NCBI GenBank assembly: GCA_021826525.1
Contig: JAKAZU010000002.1
Coordinates: 1-64,000, forward strand
From: Thermoplasmata archaeon
GTDB lineage: Archaea; Thermoplasmatota; Thermoplasmata; UBA184
Direction: 5' to 3'
DNA length: 64,000 nt
A program made the position numbers and the translations under genes. Within the stretch, counting starts at the first letter, position 1; each line of letters starts with the position of its first letter. Under the pieces are notes generated by a model. It did not search any database. It saw only the letters and a list, made by a program, of their open reading frames with translations, and was not told the origin of the DNA. Shown here piece by piece: positions 34,256 to 42,592 of the stretch.

Positions 34256-34332
34256 CGGTTCGAGCCGGCGGGGGTGCGGGGGAAAGGGAAGCCTCATAGC
34301 GAGGGACGGACGTGGTCCGCCGACTACGCGAT

Positions 34333-35541
34333 ATGTCCGAAGCCCTCCTCGAATCCGCCGACGCGCCGGCGCGACCGGAGCTCTCCGTCGTGATCCTCGC
34401 CTGGAAACGGCGAAGGTTCGTGCGGGACGCGGTCCGCTCGGTCGTCGCGGGACCGCCCCCTCCCGGCGGCCGGGAGATCCTGGTGGTGCACCACTTCGAC
34501 GATCCCGCCCTCGAGCGGGAGCTCGCCGGCGAAGGGATCCGCATGGTGACCGACCGCCGAAGTCCCGTGGGGGCCAGTGTCGCCCGCGGGGTCGAGGCGG
34601 CCCGCGGAGAGGTCGTCGCCTTCTTGGACGACGACGACGAGTTCGAGCCGGAGAAGTCGGCGACGGTCGCGGCATGGTTCCGCGAGGATCCGGAGCTCGC
34701 CCTCGCGAGGAACGGATACCGCCCGATCGACCCGTACGGGCGACCGGTGCCGGGGTGGCCGGCCTGCGAGTGGCCCGGCACGGCCCCTCGCGCGCCGGTC
34801 GTCCTTCGCACGGTCGCCGAAAAGCGCGGTAGCCGCGTGCTCCCGATGTACAATCTCAGCACGATCTCGGTCCGCCGCTCGGTCCTCCAGCCGTTCCTCC
34901 CCGCGTTCGAGGACGTCGCGGCCGGATCGGACTCGCTCGTCTTTCTGAGCGCGCTCGCGAGCCGCGGCGCGATCCGGGTCGACCCTCAGATCCTCAGCTG
35001 CCACCGCATCCACCCGAGTACGAGCATGGAGACCTTCGGCGAGAGCGGCATCCGGCCCCCGGCGGACCCGTCGTACTTCGAGCGATCGCTCGATGCGCTG
35101 CGGCGCCAGGAAGCGATCGTGCGCGGGACCCCCGCGGTGGCGTGGGCGCGCTGGCTGTACGCGATCACGCGGGTGGATGCCTACCTGAGCCTGCCGGACG
35201 CTCCGGCTCCGAGCGCCTCCGAATACTTCGAGTTCCTCAAGGGAACGATCCGCGAGCGCCAGCGCTTCCGCGTGCCCGCTCTCGCGTTCACCGCCGCGCG
35301 CCGCTTACTTCCGGGCGTGGCGTTCGACCGCTGGTGGGCCTACCGCCGCCTCCAATACCGCTGGGACGCCCGCGGTGTGGACGCCGCCGAACTGTTCGCG
35401 GGCGGGAGAGCGGACGGCGGCGCCGCCCCACGCGCCCTTTCGGAGCCCGCTCCGCGCGCGTTCGAGTCTCGACGAGCGCACGGGCATATCGCTCCGGCGA
35501 ACCGACCGAGCGCCACACCCCCTCCCGAGGGGTCAGGATAA
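34333..35541 (+). CDS. GT2-family glycosyltransferase (copy 3)
   Basis: 402 aa from ATG 34333 (GTG 34312 also in frame). 'LSVVILAWKRRRFVRDAVRS', 'EVVAFLDDDDEFEPEKSATV', 'YNLSTISVRRSVLQP', 'CHRIHPSTSMETFGESGIRPP'. Clear paralogue of copy 1 along its full length. The last 60-70 residues are Ala/Arg/Pro-rich and overlap the convergent nucleotidyltransferase by 254 bases; this tail may be run-on rather than functional. Confidence 0.88.
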   Translation: MSEALLESADAPARPELSVVILAWKRRRFVRDAVRSVVAGPPPPGGREILVVHHFDDPALERELAGEGIRMVTDRRSPVGASVARGVEAARGEVVAFLDDDDEFEPEKSATVAAWFREDPELALARNGYRPIDPYGRPVPGWPACEWPGTAPRAPVVLRTVAEKRGSRVLPMYNLSTISVRRSVLQPFLPAFEDVAAGSDSLVFLSALASRGAIRVDPQILSCHRIHPSTSMETFGESGIRPPADPSYFERSLDALRRQEAIVRGTPAVAWARWLYAITRVDAYLSLPDAPAPSASEYFEFLKGTIRERQRFRVPALAFTAARRLLPGVAFDRWWAYRRLQYRWDARGVDAAELFAGGRADGGAAPRALSEPAPRAFESRRAHGHIAPANRPSATPPPEGSG

Positions 35542-36331
35542 GCGCCTGGACGCGGCCGCCGTCCCGGATCAGCCGCGCGATCCCGTCCGTGAGTTCGAGC
35601 TCCTCTGGGTGGCGGCGCGCCTCCTGCCGGAGGGCGTCCCAGATCTTCGGCCCGAAGGCGTAGACGGCGGTCGCGGCCCACCGGGAGCGAGGCGCGGTCG
35701 GCTTTTCCACCATGCGCGTCACGGCCAGCCGGCCCATTCCCCGGAACGCCGAGAGGCGTCGCCCTTCGACGACCCCGTAGCGTCGCGGGTCCGTCACCGG
35801 GCGCACGAGCAGCGCCGCGTCCAACCGCTCGCGCGCGCGCAGGTCGGCCAACGCGCGGACGATCCGACCGCGTTCCCTCTCGAGAAGCACCGCGTCCCCG
35901 GCGTGAACGACGAACGGCTCGTTCCCCACGACCGGGGCGGCCCGCAGGACCGCGTCGCCGAATCCCCGGGAGCGCCGGTCCTTCGGCTGGCGCTGGAGGC
36001 GGAACTCGATGCGAAGGTGCGCGAGCGATCGGTAGAACCGCGCGGTCTCCCGCACCCGCTCCGGGTGGTGGGCGTGCCGGCGCAGGAACGCCGGATCGAT
36101 GCTGAAGTACGATCGCACGTAGCTCAGGTTCTCCGGTCGGACGACGAGGACGAGGTCCGCGATCCCCGCGCCCACGAGGGTCTCGAGGACGAAGTGGGCG
36201 ACCGGCTTGAGGACCGGGTCTCCGCGACCGTCGCTCGGGGCGGCGAAGAGCGGGAGGAACTCCTTGCGGACGAGACGCGCCCACGGCAGCATCCGGCTCC
36301 CGTCGCCGGCGAGGGTGACGATCCCGCGCAT
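35288..36331 (-). CDS. Sugar-phosphate nucleotidyltransferase (GalU-like)
   Basis: A 347-aa frame; the enzyme proper spans about 1-290: 'IVTLAGDGSRMLPWARLVRK' (GxG-x-R...K nucleotide loop), 'FVLETLVGAGIADLVLVVRP', 'GFGDAVLRAAPVVGNEPFVV', 'HAGDAVLLE', 'VTRMVEKPTAPRSRWA', 'ELELTDGIARLI'. This is the UTP-glucose-1-phosphate uridylyltransferase pattern. It is 4 bases from the UDP-sulfoquinovose synthase gene, so supplying UDP-glucose to that enzyme is a strong inference. The tail after residue 295 is Arg/Pro-rich and antisense to GT2 copy 3. Confidence 0.87.
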   Translation of the reverse strand: MRGIVTLAGDGSRMLPWARLVRKEFLPLFAAPSDGRGDPVLKPVAHFVLETLVGAGIADLVLVVRPENLSYVRSYFSIDPAFLRRHAHHPERVRETARFYRSLAHLRIEFRLQRQPKDRRSRGFGDAVLRAAPVVGNEPFVVHAGDAVLLERERGRIVRALADLRARERLDAALLVRPVTDPRRYGVVEGRRLSAFRGMGRLAVTRMVEKPTAPRSRWAATAVYAFGPKIWDALRQEARRHPEELELTDGIARLIRDGGRVQALILTPREGVWRSVGSPERYARALVETRTRAERAPKGRVGRRRRPLSRPRTVRRRPHRGRPSGIGGGGRPTSGRTPRPEVSGARR

Positions 36332-36335
36332 CGGG

Positions 36336-37562
36336 CTACGCCGCTCCGCTCGATGGGGGCGGTCCGGGAGGGGTCGGCGCCCGAGTCCCGAGCGAGCCGC
36401 GGTTGTCCCCTTGGCGCCAGTCGATCGCGGGCTGGACGACGTGCTGTTTGGCCACGAGGCGCCCGCGGTAGCGTCGGAGGGTGGTGAAGATCTCGCGGAT
36501 CACCTCTTCCAGGGTCCGCGTGCGGCGGTAGCCGAGTTCGTACAGGTGCTCGTGGACCGGCTCGTAGCCGTGCTCCTCCGCTTCGACCCGGGGATTCGGC
36601 GGGTGGGCGATCGTCGCGGAGTAGCCGAGCTCGGTCGCGATGCGGGAGGTGGTCTGCGCGAGGTGGTTCACCGAGTAGGCCGCGTCGAACTGGTTGAAGA
36701 CCCGGTACTCGCCGGGTCGCGCGGGGTGCTCGATCGCGATCCGCAACGACTGGACGGAGTCCTCGAGCGCGATGAACCCCCGGGTCTGGCCCCCGCGCCC
36801 GTAGACGGTGAGGGGAACCCCGAGGATCGCCTGGGCGATGAAGCGGTTGACGACCGTTCCCCACGTCTCGTCGAAATCGAAGCGGGTGAGGAGGCGTCGG
36901 TCGGTCATCTCCGGGGTCCGGATCCCGTAGATCACGCCCTGCATGACGTCGGTGGCGCGGAGGTTCCAGATCCGGCTCGCGAACATCACGTCGCCCGAGT
37001 CGAAGACCTTGCTCCAGTGGTACCAGCTCCCCGCCTGCCGGGGGAAGGGGAGCGTGTCCTTGCCGCCGCGGTACTCGACCTCGAAGAACCCCTCGGGGAT
37101 CGGGACCTTCGGGGTCCCGTACTCGCCCATCGTGCCCATCTTGACGAGGTGCGCGTCCGGCGCGTGGGCGCGCATGGCGTAGAGGAGGTGGAGCGTGCTG
37201 GTGACGTTCTCGACCTGCGTCGCGACCGCGTGGCGTACGTCGATCATCGAGTACGGCGCGCTCCGTTGCTCGGCGAGATGGACGATCGCGTCCGGTCGCT
37301 CGGTCGCGAGGACCTTTTCGACGACCTCGTACCGCCCGAGGTCGCCGCGGTAGAAGGTGATCTCCTTGCCAAGGACCTCCCGCACGGCGGCCTGCCGGCG
37401 CGCGAACGACGGGATCGGGGTCGCGGACCAGCTCCCGACCTCCCGGACCCTACGACGCGTCACGAAATTGTCGATCCCGACGACCTCGTGGCCGCGCGCG
37501 AGCAGATGCAGGGCGAGCGGCCAGCCCGAGTAGCCGTCAATGCCCGTGATGAGTACCTTCAT
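36336..37562 (-). CDS. UDP-sulfoquinovose synthase (SQD1/Agl3-type SDR)
   Basis: A 408-aa extended SDR: NAD loop 'MKVLITGIDGYSGWPLALHL', 'DAIVHLAEQRSAPYSMID', 'NVTSTLHLLYAMR', catalytic 'MGTMGEYG...WYHWSKVFDS' (YxxxK), 'TDVMQGVIYGIRT', 'GRGGQTRGFIALEDSVQSL'. The GxxGYxGW loop and RSAPYSMID block are typical of SQD1 and of Agl3 in Sulfolobus, which make UDP-sulfoquinovose from UDP-glucose and sulfite for glycan sulfation. Adjacent GalU-like and GT2 genes fit that use. The last 25 residues are Pro-rich. Confidence 0.88.
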   Translation of the reverse strand: MKVLITGIDGYSGWPLALHLLARGHEVVGIDNFVTRRRVREVGSWSATPIPSFARRQAAVREVLGKEITFYRGDLGRYEVVEKVLATERPDAIVHLAEQRSAPYSMIDVRHAVATQVENVTSTLHLLYAMRAHAPDAHLVKMGTMGEYGTPKVPIPEGFFEVEYRGGKDTLPFPRQAGSWYHWSKVFDSGDVMFASRIWNLRATDVMQGVIYGIRTPEMTDRRLLTRFDFDETWGTVVNRFIAQAILGVPLTVYGRGGQTRGFIALEDSVQSLRIAIEHPARPGEYRVFNQFDAAYSVNHLAQTTSRIATELGYSATIAHPPNPRVEAEEHGYEPVHEHLYELGYRRTRTLEEVIREIFTTLRRYRGRLVAKQHVVQPAIDWRQGDNRGSLGTRAPTPPGPPPSSGAA

Positions 37563-37593
37563 CCGGCGACCGCCGCGACGAGCGACACTCCCG

Positions 37594-37602
37594 CTTTAAC
37601 GC
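37594..37602 (-). promoter_or_regulatory. TATA-like box for the UDP-sulfoquinovose synthase gene
   Basis: GCGTTAAAG on the minus strand about 35 bases before ATG 37562. Confidence 0.3.
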
Positions 37603-37699
37603 TGAGGCTCCCGGCGGCGATCCCCACGGGAACGGACGAAAGCCCATAAACGGGCCGCCCTTCGGTCGGGATGAGGATCGTTCCCCGGGAGAGCCAACA

Positions 37700-38473
37700 T
37701 TGAGCGGGCGCCTTCAGGTCGTGGACACGCAGGGCGACCCGCTGAGCGGGGCGATGATGGTCGTCGGATTCCCGACCCACGGCCTCGTCGGCTCGGTCGC
37801 GGCCTCCTACCTCGTGCACACGCTCGATATGCGGCCGGTCGCCTACATGGTCGGCGAGGACTTCCCCCCGACCGTCGTCATGGAGGAGGGGGTCGTCAGC
37901 GCGCCGGTCCGCTTCTACGCGAGCAAGATCGTCTGCGGGCCGGACCGCACCTGCGACCAGCTGGTCGTCGCGATCTCGGACATCCAGCCCCCGGCGAACC
38001 TTTTGAACGAGCTCGGCCGGACGCTGCTCGACTGGGCCGAGGGCAAGGGGCTTCAGCTCGTCGTCGCGATCGAGGGACAGCCGATCGAGAACGAGGCGAA
38101 GATCGACGCGCGCGTCGTCGCGATGGCGAACCGCGCTGCCGCTCCGTTGCTCGATCGCTATTCCTTCACCGCCGCGAGCGGGGTCGTGACCGGGTTTGCC
38201 GGCGGGCTCCTCCTCCCCGCGATCTCCCGGTCGATCCCGGTGCTGTGCCTGATCGCCCAGGCCCACAAGGACTACCCGGACGCGCGGGCGGCCGCCAAAG
38301 TCATCGAGACGATCAACCCCTTGGTCCCGCTGCTCGTGCTGAACACGCGTCCCCTGAGGGAGAAGGCCCGGCAGATCGAGGCGGAGGTCCGAGCGAGCCT
38401 GGCCCAACAGCAGAAGTCGATCGCGAGCCTGCGCCCCATCGAGACGGACGGAGGGGGTGAGATGTATCGCTGA
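37700..38473 (+). CDS. PAC2-family protein (proteasome-assembly-chaperone-like)
   Basis: A 257-aa PAC2-fold protein: 'MMVVGFPTHGLVGSVAASYL', 'PVAYMVGEDFPPTVVMEEGV', 'LVVAISDIQPPANLLNEL', 'VTGFAGGLLLPAISRSIPVLC'. Archaeal PAC2 proteins are related to the chaperones that help assemble 20S proteasomes. TTG 37700 follows a GGGAGAG ribosome-binding site by 7 bases. Overlaps the next gene by 17 bases. Confidence 0.87.
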   Translation: MSGRLQVVDTQGDPLSGAMMVVGFPTHGLVGSVAASYLVHTLDMRPVAYMVGEDFPPTVVMEEGVVSAPVRFYASKIVCGPDRTCDQLVVAISDIQPPANLLNELGRTLLDWAEGKGLQLVVAIEGQPIENEAKIDARVVAMANRAAAPLLDRYSFTAASGVVTGFAGGLLLPAISRSIPVLCLIAQAHKDYPDARAAAKVIETINPLVPLLVLNTRPLREKARQIEAEVRASLAQQQKSIASLRPIETDGGGEMYR

Positions 38474-38993
38474 GCCGGGGCCGGCCCAATCCTCGGGCGC
38501 AGAGGACGACGGCGAGCCTTCCGCTACGCTGCGGGGCTTTCATCCGTCCGACCTCGACCCGATCATGGAGATCGTGGCGGAAGGTCTGCACGAGCACTAC
38601 GACCCCACCCTGTACGGAACGCTGAGCGCGGCCTGGCCCGAAGGTTTCCTCGTCGCGGCGGACGAGCTCGACCGGCCGATCGGCTTCCTGCTCGGGGTCA
38701 ACCAGACGCCGGGGGAGGGGCGGGTCCTGATGTTCGCCGTCGGCCGGACCGCCCGGCGGCGGGGCGTCGGGACGATGTTGATGGAGACATTCCTCGAGCG
38801 GTGCCGCCGCCGCGGCCTGCGTCGGGCCACGCTCGAGGTCCGGGTATCGAACGCCACCGCGATACGGCTCTATGCCCGGTTCCGGTTTAGCGTCGTCGAC
38901 CTTCTCCGGGGCTACTACTCGGACGGCGAGAACGGCTACCAGATGGCGCGCGACCTTGCCGAAGATACCGAGCGCCCGCTCCGCCAGCGCTAA
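38457..38993 (+). CDS. GNAT acetyltransferase (RimI/Ard1-like)
   Basis: A 178-aa GNAT. 'GRVLMFAVGRTARRRGVGTMLM' is the acetyl-CoA loop (RRxGxG/A) and 'VRVSNATAIRLYARFRFSVVDLLRGYYSDGENGYQM' the C-terminal signature of archaeal N-alpha acetyltransferases of the RimI/Ard1 type. Likely acetylates protein N-termini. The first 25 residues from GTG 38457 are low-complexity and the true start may be later. The CBS gene follows 25 bases downstream. Confidence 0.87.
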   Translation: MRCIAEPGPAQSSGAEDDGEPSATLRGFHPSDLDPIMEIVAEGLHEHYDPTLYGTLSAAWPEGFLVAADELDRPIGFLLGVNQTPGEGRVLMFAVGRTARRRGVGTMLMETFLERCRRRGLRRATLEVRVSNATAIRLYARFRFSVVDLLRGYYSDGENGYQMARDLAEDTERPLRQR

Positions 38994-39018
38994 GACGGGA
39001 ACCGTACGTTCCCGCTCG

Positions 39019-40254
39019 ATGCCCGACCGTTGGCCCACCGCGATCGATCTGATGACCGCCGACCTCGTCACCGTCACGCACGACGCCCCGTTGAGCGAAG
39101 CTCTGGGGTTGATGCGTTCCCGCGAGATCCATGAGATCCCCGTGCTCCGCGGGAACCGCATCGCCGGGATGCTCACCTTCGAGTCGATCGCGCGGCGCGC
39201 GACCCTCCCCCTCTCCACCAAGGCCGAGCACCTGCTGATCCTCCCCCCGGTCGTCCTGGGCACGACGCCGTATCCCGAGATCGCCGAGCAACTGCTCTCC
39301 ACCGGGTTACGGGCGGCCCCGGTCGTGGGACGGCGGGGCGAGCTGCTCGGGCTCGTGAGCCGCACGGATCTCGTGAAAGCGCTCCCCTCGCTCGTTCGCT
39401 CGGCGAGCCAGCCCGTGGACGGCATCGCACGCTCCATCGGGACCACGGTGAAGGAGAGCGACCCCGTTCGCTCGCTGATCGCCCGCATCCGTCTGTTGGA
39501 AGAGCACCCACTGCCGGTCGTCGATCGCAAGGGCAAGCTGGTCGGCGCCGTGGGCATACGGGACCTGGGTCGGATCCTGTGGCGACCGACCATCGGCGGG
39601 AAGCGGGACGCCGAGAACAAGGGGAACGCCATGGATGTCGCGGTCAGCACGATCATGCATTCTCCTCCGGTGACGGCGAACGCCGGGACGTCGATCACGG
39701 AGGCCGCGCGCCGGATGACTCGCGAGCACGTCTCGAGCGTGTTCGTCCTGAGCCCGTCGGGGAAGCCCGAGTCGATCGTCTCCCAAGCCGACCTGCTCGG
39801 TCTCGCGATCGCGGAAGCGAGCCGGGAGGGGAAAGCGCTCGGGGACGTCTACGTGGAGGTCACGGGCCTGCGCGGCGCGAGCGATCCTTCGATCCTCACC
39901 GAGATCGATCGCGCCGTGGCGGGAGGGCTCCGCCGGACCTCCCGGTACGCCCGTCCGCTCCTGCTCAACCTGCACTTCGCCCCCCACGCGACGCACCGCA
40001 CCGGCGACGTCACGGTGGAGGCGCGCCTGCACACGAACAAGGGGATCTTCTACGCCTCGACCACGGGTTGGAACCTCCTCGCGGGGACCGGCGGGCTGAT
40101 GGACGAACTCGTGGCCCAGGTCCGCCGGCATCAGGAGGAGACCCGTCGACCGCGCCATATCGGCGGCGGCCGCCGTCCGTCCGGTGAGGACGAGTCGATC
40201 CTCGTCGACCCCGAACTGGAGTCGCGGATCCGCACCGCGACCGAGGACGAGTAA
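39019..40254 (+). CDS. Four-CBS-domain protein with HPF-like C-terminal domain
   Basis: 411 aa from ATG 39019. Four CBS motifs in two Bateman pairs: 'MTADLVTVTHDAPLSEALGL', 'AEQLLSTGLRAAPVVGRRGE', 'SIGTTVKESDPVRSLIARIR', 'TIMHSPPVTANAGTSITEAA'. Residues about 300-375 ('LLLNLHFAPHATHRTG.VTVEARLHTNKGIFYAST') resemble a ribosome hibernation-promoting factor domain. Archaeal proteins combining CBS and HPF-like parts have been reported as ribosome-hibernation factors, so nucleotide-sensed ribosome binding is the working guess. It sits just before NAC and Dph2, also translation genes. Confidence 0.8.
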   Translation: MPDRWPTAIDLMTADLVTVTHDAPLSEALGLMRSREIHEIPVLRGNRIAGMLTFESIARRATLPLSTKAEHLLILPPVVLGTTPYPEIAEQLLSTGLRAAPVVGRRGELLGLVSRTDLVKALPSLVRSASQPVDGIARSIGTTVKESDPVRSLIARIRLLEEHPLPVVDRKGKLVGAVGIRDLGRILWRPTIGGKRDAENKGNAMDVAVSTIMHSPPVTANAGTSITEAARRMTREHVSSVFVLSPSGKPESIVSQADLLGLAIAEASREGKALGDVYVEVTGLRGASDPSILTEIDRAVAGGLRRTSRYARPLLLNLHFAPHATHRTGDVTVEARLHTNKGIFYASTTGWNLLAGTGGLMDELVAQVRRHQEETRRPRHIGGGRRPSGEDESILVDPELESRIRTATEDE

Positions 40255-40277
40255 CGGGAAGGGGGCCCCGCCCGTCG

Positions 40278-40682
40278 ATGATCGGCAACCCCCGCGATCC
40301 GCGGCAGATGGAGCGCATGATGCGCCAGCTCGGGATGACGACCGAAGAGGTCCCGGGCGTGGAGGAGGTCATCGTCCGCACGTCCGACCAGGAGCACGTC
40401 TTCCAGCGTCCCGAGGTGACGATCCTCTCCGTCCAGGGCGTGAAGACCTACCAGATCGTCGGCACCCCCCAGGTCCGCGCGCGGTCGGCCGGAGCCTCCG
40501 GTGCCGCGACACCGGCCGGCGCCGCCCCCCTCGGGCGCGCCGGGCCCCCCGAAGAGGACATCGCGCTCGTGATGGAGCAGGCCGGCGTCACGCGGGAGGA
40601 TGCGTTGGAAGCGCTCTTCGTCGCCCACGGCGCGCCGGCGGAGGCGATCCTCTCCCTCCTCGCGCGCCGAGGAAAGGGGTGA
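40278..40682 (+). CDS. nac: Nascent polypeptide-associated complex protein (NAC alpha)
   Basis: A 134-aa archaeal NAC: start 'MERMMRQLGMTTEEVPGVEEVIVRTS', NAC core 'FQRPEVTILSVQGVKTYQIVG', an Ala/Gly-rich linker (about 70-90), and a UBA domain 'EEDIALVMEQAGVTREDALEAL...AEAILSLL'. Homodimeric archaeal NAC binds ribosomes and nascent chains. The stop overlaps the next start (GTGA). Confidence 0.95.
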   Translation: MIGNPRDPRQMERMMRQLGMTTEEVPGVEEVIVRTSDQEHVFQRPEVTILSVQGVKTYQIVGTPQVRARSAGASGAATPAGAAPLGRAGPPEEDIALVMEQAGVTREDALEALFVAHGAPAEAILSLLARRGKG

Positions 40683-42136
40683 GCGCGCCGGTTTCGGGCA
40701 CGATCGCGCGGGAGTGTGTCGAGGGCTACCTCTACACGGCCCGGCCGTTCGAGCTCTGGATATTCCGTCGCCCCCCCGCCCGCGGTGGCATCTGGGTGCC
40801 GATCAGCGGCAAGGTCGAGACGACCGATGCGGATCTCGAAGCCGCCCTCCTCCGAGAGTTGCGCGAGGAAACCGGACTGGAACGCCCCCGCACGATCACC
40901 CCTCTCGACTGGCAGGTGCCCTTCGACGCGCCGAACGGAGAAGGGACCTGGCGGCTCACCGCCTTTGCCGTCGAGGTCGATCCGACGTGGACGCCCGCCC
41001 TGAGCGCCGAGCACGACCTCGCGGAACGCGTCTCGCCGTCGGTCGCGTCGGTCCGCCTCCACTACACGGACAACCGCGAAGCGGTACAGCGGCTCGTCGA
41101 GCGTCTCCCGCCACGCCTGGGAGTGGACGCCGGCGAAGCGCCCCCCGTCTATGCCCGGGTCGGCCCCGAACTCTTCGAAGCGCTCCGGCAACGACGCCCG
41201 AAACGGATCGCGCTCCAGGTGCCCGCCGGCCTCGTGCGGAACGCCCACGAGCTCGCGGAGCAGATCCGCGCGGCCACCGGCGCGCCGGTCTTCCTCGCCG
41301 GTCGACCTTGCTTCGGCGCGTGCGATGGGCCGATGCCGGACGAAGTTCCGGGCGCGGAGGTAGCGGTCGTTCTCGGCCACGCCCCGATCCCGAACATGGT
41401 CCTGCCGCTGCCCACCTACTTCGTCGAGATGCGCTATTCCGGCGGCGACCCTTCCCGCCTCGCGGAAATGGTCCGGGCCGCTCGCCTTCCGGCGCGGCTG
41501 GGCATCGTGGCCTCGATCCAGCACCTCGATCTCGTCGCGCCCCTCGAGCGCGAGCTCGTTCGGGTCGGGTTCTCGCCCAAGGTCGGCACGGGCGACCGTC
41601 GGCTCGCCTACCCCGCCCAGGCCCTCGGATGCAACTACACGGGCGCGGAGCAGGTCGCGGCGGAGGTCGACGCCTTCCTCTTCGTCGGCACCGGCCGGTT
41701 CCATCCGATCGGCCTCGCGCTGGCCACCGACCGGCCGGTCTACTCCCTCGATCCCCTCCAGGAGAGCCTCGAGCCGCCCATCGACCGAGCGGCGATCGTC
41801 CGGCGGCGCCAACTCTTGGTCGCCGGGGTCCGCGACGCGAAGCGCTGGGGGATCCTCGTCTCCACCTTCGCCGGCCAGAACCGAACCGCGACCGCTCTCG
41901 CCCTGCAGCTTCGGGCGCGCCGGCGCGGCCGCGAGGCGGAGATCCTCACATTCTCCCGGATCGACCCGCGCGATCTCGAGGGCCGAGCGTTCGACGCCTA
42001 CGTCAACACGGCGTGCCCGCGGATCGCGATCGACGACTCCGATCTCTATCCGAGGCCCGTGCTCACGCCGCCGGAGTTCCTGATGGCGCTGGGCGAGCTT
42101 CCCCTCGAGCCGTATCCCTTCGACACCTATCACTGA
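40679..42136 (+). CDS. dph2: Nudix hydrolase fused to diphthamide synthase subunit Dph2
   Basis: 485 aa from GTG 40679. Residues 1-150 are a Nudix domain: Nudix box from G44 ('GKVETTDADLEAALLRELRE' plus ETGL), with REx2EE intact, Asp in place of the first Glu and one extra residue. Residues about 155-485 are Dph2: 'VPAGLVRNAHELAEQI', 'GRPCFGACDG', 'ALGCNYTGAEQ', 'FLFVGTGRFHPIGLAL', 'NTACPRIAIDD', with the three radical-SAM cluster ligands C211, C318 and C446. Dph2 makes the 3-amino-3-carboxypropyl histidine on EF-2. No stop separates the halves. Confidence 0.88.
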   Translation: MSAPVSGTIARECVEGYLYTARPFELWIFRRPPARGGIWVPISGKVETTDADLEAALLRELREETGLERPRTITPLDWQVPFDAPNGEGTWRLTAFAVEVDPTWTPALSAEHDLAERVSPSVASVRLHYTDNREAVQRLVERLPPRLGVDAGEAPPVYARVGPELFEALRQRRPKRIALQVPAGLVRNAHELAEQIRAATGAPVFLAGRPCFGACDGPMPDEVPGAEVAVVLGHAPIPNMVLPLPTYFVEMRYSGGDPSRLAEMVRAARLPARLGIVASIQHLDLVAPLERELVRVGFSPKVGTGDRRLAYPAQALGCNYTGAEQVAAEVDAFLFVGTGRFHPIGLALATDRPVYSLDPLQESLEPPIDRAAIVRRRQLLVAGVRDAKRWGILVSTFAGQNRTATALALQLRARRRGREAEILTFSRIDPRDLEGRAFDAYVNTACPRIAIDDSDLYPRPVLTPPEFLMALGELPLEPYPFDTYH

Positions 42137-42205
42137 CCCGCTGGCTCGCCCGAGCCCATCGCTAGGCACAAAGGGAACGAAGCCCTACCCCCTACGGAGG
42201 GTTCT

Positions 42206-42592
42206 ATGGCGGGGGAGGGTCGCATCTGGCTCCCGGTCGCCCTGTTCCTCGTCGGCCTCGCGGTCGTCACCGAGGCGGCCATCCTGGGCGCGCTCCAATC
42301 CCCCCATGTCGCGCCGGCCGCCGAGCTCGCGATCGGCGCCGCCGTGATCGCGGCGGGGTTTGTCGCGCTCGAGCGCGCATCGCAGGGGCTGATCCAGGGG
42401 GTGCCCGCTTCGATCGCGCTCGCACAGACCGAAGGGCCCGAGATCGGAGCCGAGCCCCGTATCCTGGTCATCGGCCCGGCGCCGATCTTCCTCGATGCAT
42501 GGCGCGCCGGCCAGTCGCGTCGTCGTCGCGCCGGCTGGATCGCGGTGGGTGCGGCCCTCTTCGTCGCGTCCGTCGCGATCCTGTTGCTCTAA
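42206..42592 (+). CDS. Small membrane protein, DUF131-like
   Basis: A 128-aa protein with three hydrophobic helices (about 8-28, 38-58, 108-128). The block 'ILVIGPAPIFLDAWRAGQSRRRRAGW' before the last helix resembles archaeal DUF131 proteins (xxIGPIPIIFG). A GGAGG ribosome-binding site (ACGGAGGGTT) lies just upstream of ATG. It is convergent with pdxT; the stops overlap by 4 bases. Function unknown. Confidence 0.65.
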   Translation: MAGEGRIWLPVALFLVGLAVVTEAAILGALQSPHVAPAAELAIGAAVIAAGFVALERASQGLIQGVPASIALAQTEGPEIGAEPRILVIGPAPIFLDAWRAGQSRRRRAGWIAVGAALFVASVAILLL

